NCBI RefSeq assembly: GCF_000237925.1
Contig: NC_031496.1
Coordinates: forward strand, 15,078,589-15,142,588
Direction of reading: 5' to 3'
Source of the DNA: Schistosoma mansoni
Lineage: Eukaryota; Platyhelminthes; Trematoda; Strigeidida; Schistosomatidae
Length of the DNA: 64,000 nt
Shown here: piece by piece, positions 62,906 to 64,000 of the stretch
Numbering within the stretch: position 1 is the stretch's first letter
Layout of the letters: each line of letters starts with the position of its first letter
The notes under the pieces: generated by a model
Database searches by the model: none
Seen by the model: only the letters and a program-made list of their open reading frames with translations
Told to the model about the DNA's origin: nothing
Program-made: the position numbers and the translations under genes

Positions 62906-63451
62906 ATTGGGAATATCTAAAGAATAGTAAATTATATGTTAACAGTCAATAGGCCAGATAAAAGCTTATAATGAAGGGAATATGAGTATACATATAATAT
63001 AGTTACTTAATACTGATACAGTAAGAATTTTCGTATAGTATTAGTCCAAAAGTAGATCCTAACAATTATCATTCATTTATTCTCGTCTGAACATAACACT
63101 TATGCATACACATAGTAAAACATATCCTATCTCTTAGTAGCTCGAATAAATCTTTATAGGCTGAACTTGGAAAAGAAGCTAATAAAGAAATTTCTAACTT
63201 GATTCACTTATCCATTGTAATTCAGATATAATATTGTTATATACTTTAGTCTTATTTTAGATATCATCAAATAGTACAGGGTTTATCAGGCCTATTTTAA
63301 CGAATTGTGGTTATATTGAAATATATGAGTTCTCAAATTAAGATCAATGTGTTTTCGTGTTTTTTCTTTGAACACAGTTCCAAGAAAAAATGATTCAGGT
63401 AATTTACGAAAGTGTGATCTGAATTCTATCTTTACATGACTCCTGTAAAAA

Positions 63452-63696
63452 ATGATCATTAGGTTTTTGATGTAGGTTTGTTCTCTGAGCTGAATGGTTT
63501 AATCGTGGAGCTTTCGTCGTCCTTCTGAACGACATCATCAGCACAAACTTTGGGTAGAAGTGAAGTGTTTGTGCTGATTTCGTTCAGAAGGACGATGGAA
63601 GCTCCATGACCAAACCATCCAGCTCATAGAACAAACCTACATCTAAATCACCCACCTGAGCTACAAATCTTCTCCACCATCTCATGATCATTAGGT
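63452..63696. mobile_element. Foldback element with 13-bp target duplication and hammerhead
   Basis: ATGATCATTAGGT stands at 63452-63464 and again at 63684-63696, a perfect 13-bp target duplication around a 219-bp insert. The insert is mostly an inverted repeat: arms of about 85 bp at 63465-63548 and 63566-63649, roughly 90% identical, around a 17-base loop. A further 34 bp follow the right arm. The minus strand of the left arm carries a well-formed hammerhead; the right arm holds a decayed copy on the plus strand. There is no coding capacity and no poly-A tail. The target duplication says it inserted as a unit, already folded back. The class is not recognised; a non-autonomous Penelope-like derivative is possible. 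Confidence 0.8.
63503..63546 (-). ncRNA. Hammerhead ribozyme, best-formed in the window
   Basis: Minus strand: TTGTG (stem I), CTGATGA (exact consensus core), one extra T, GTCGTTC-AGAA-GGACGAC (stem II, 7 pairs with one G·U), GAAA, GC, TC (cleavage triplet CTC), CACGA (stem I, 5 pairs with one G·U). Helix III would be formed by the palindrome AGCT, too short for a single molecule but fit for a dimer. The extra base between core and stem II is the one departure from the canonical fold. Confidence 0.65.
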
Positions 63697-64000
63697 AGTT
63701 AACAAATTTTATTGAGAAAAATACATGAACATATTTCACATGAGCTAACAAAAGAAAAACATAACTTGTTTATATAAATGTATCAGTGGGAAAGGTGTCC
63801 GTTTAATGCTACCATCTGACTTAATGCATGAACATAAATCGTAAATTATATTCCTGACTATCCATTTGAAAGTGTTACTGACCAATTACTATTATTAATC
63901 ATTTTCCAGGGTCATTTAAGGAAGTGCAATAGTTAAAAATATATTAACAGCAACATCTGTTGAATGGTTATTTCTTATGTTCTCTAATTCACATTTCAGT
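63697..64000. other. No gene recognised
   Basis: AT-rich DNA to the window end; nothing supportable. Confidence 0.5.

Noticed and set aside
1-64000. CRISPR arrays, bacterial operons, rRNA genes
   Set aside because: None seen; the repeat content and gene structure are those of a flatworm nuclear genome.

Overview
This 64 kb window is AT-rich, intron- and repeat-dominated eukaryotic DNA. I read it as a blood fluke (Schistosoma) genome. The reasons are copies of the SMα-type hammerhead-ribozyme SINE, a tRNA-headed SINE that also carries a hammerhead, a Penelope-like element with a GIY-YIG domain, an RTE/SR2-like LINE tail and a CsRn1/Boudicca-type Ty3/Gypsy element. The species cannot be fixed from the sequence alone. 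Two 200-N runs (30735-30934 and 33644-33843) are scaffold gaps.

Layout. 1-6.5 kb: no gene recognised. 6.55-7.10 kb: an element with long terminal inverted repeats, each arm holding a hammerhead-like fold. 7.9-9.15 kb: a truncated Penelope-like element. 10-13.6 kb: decayed hammerhead SINEs, one long-inverted-repeat SINE and a LINE tail. 13.6-30 kb: non-coding DNA with scattered SMα and tRNA-SINE copies, a foldback repeat (20.8-21.2 kb) and other dispersed repeats. 30.4-34.7 kb: an inverted SMα pair, both gaps, and a very long near-perfect palindrome centred on a SINE. 39.8-40.2 kb: a solo LTR with a perfect 5-bp target duplication. 42.7-44 kb: a SINE cluster. 51.3-52.6 kb: less AT-rich DNA with a possible exon. 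52.95-57.71 kb: an old, broken but nearly full-length Ty3/Gypsy element on the minus strand. 59-59.7 kb: a LINE tail and a SINE composite. 60.36-60.90 kb: the only convincing host protein gene, a small type I membrane protein. 63.46-63.70 kb: a foldback element with a 13-bp target duplication and a well-formed hammerhead.

The unifying theme is self-cleaving RNA. At least four repeat families here carry hammerhead or hammerhead-like folds: SMα, the tRNA-headed SINE, the 6.6-kb long-inverted-repeat element and the 63.5-kb foldback. In each best copy the strand that should form helix III is self-complementary (ACGGCCGT, ACGT, AGCT), as expected for hammerheads that work as dimers. Two of the families share the same unusual extra base between the CUGANGA core and stem II. 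Many of these repeats also sit in inverted pairs. Everything here was judged by eye; no search or folding was run.
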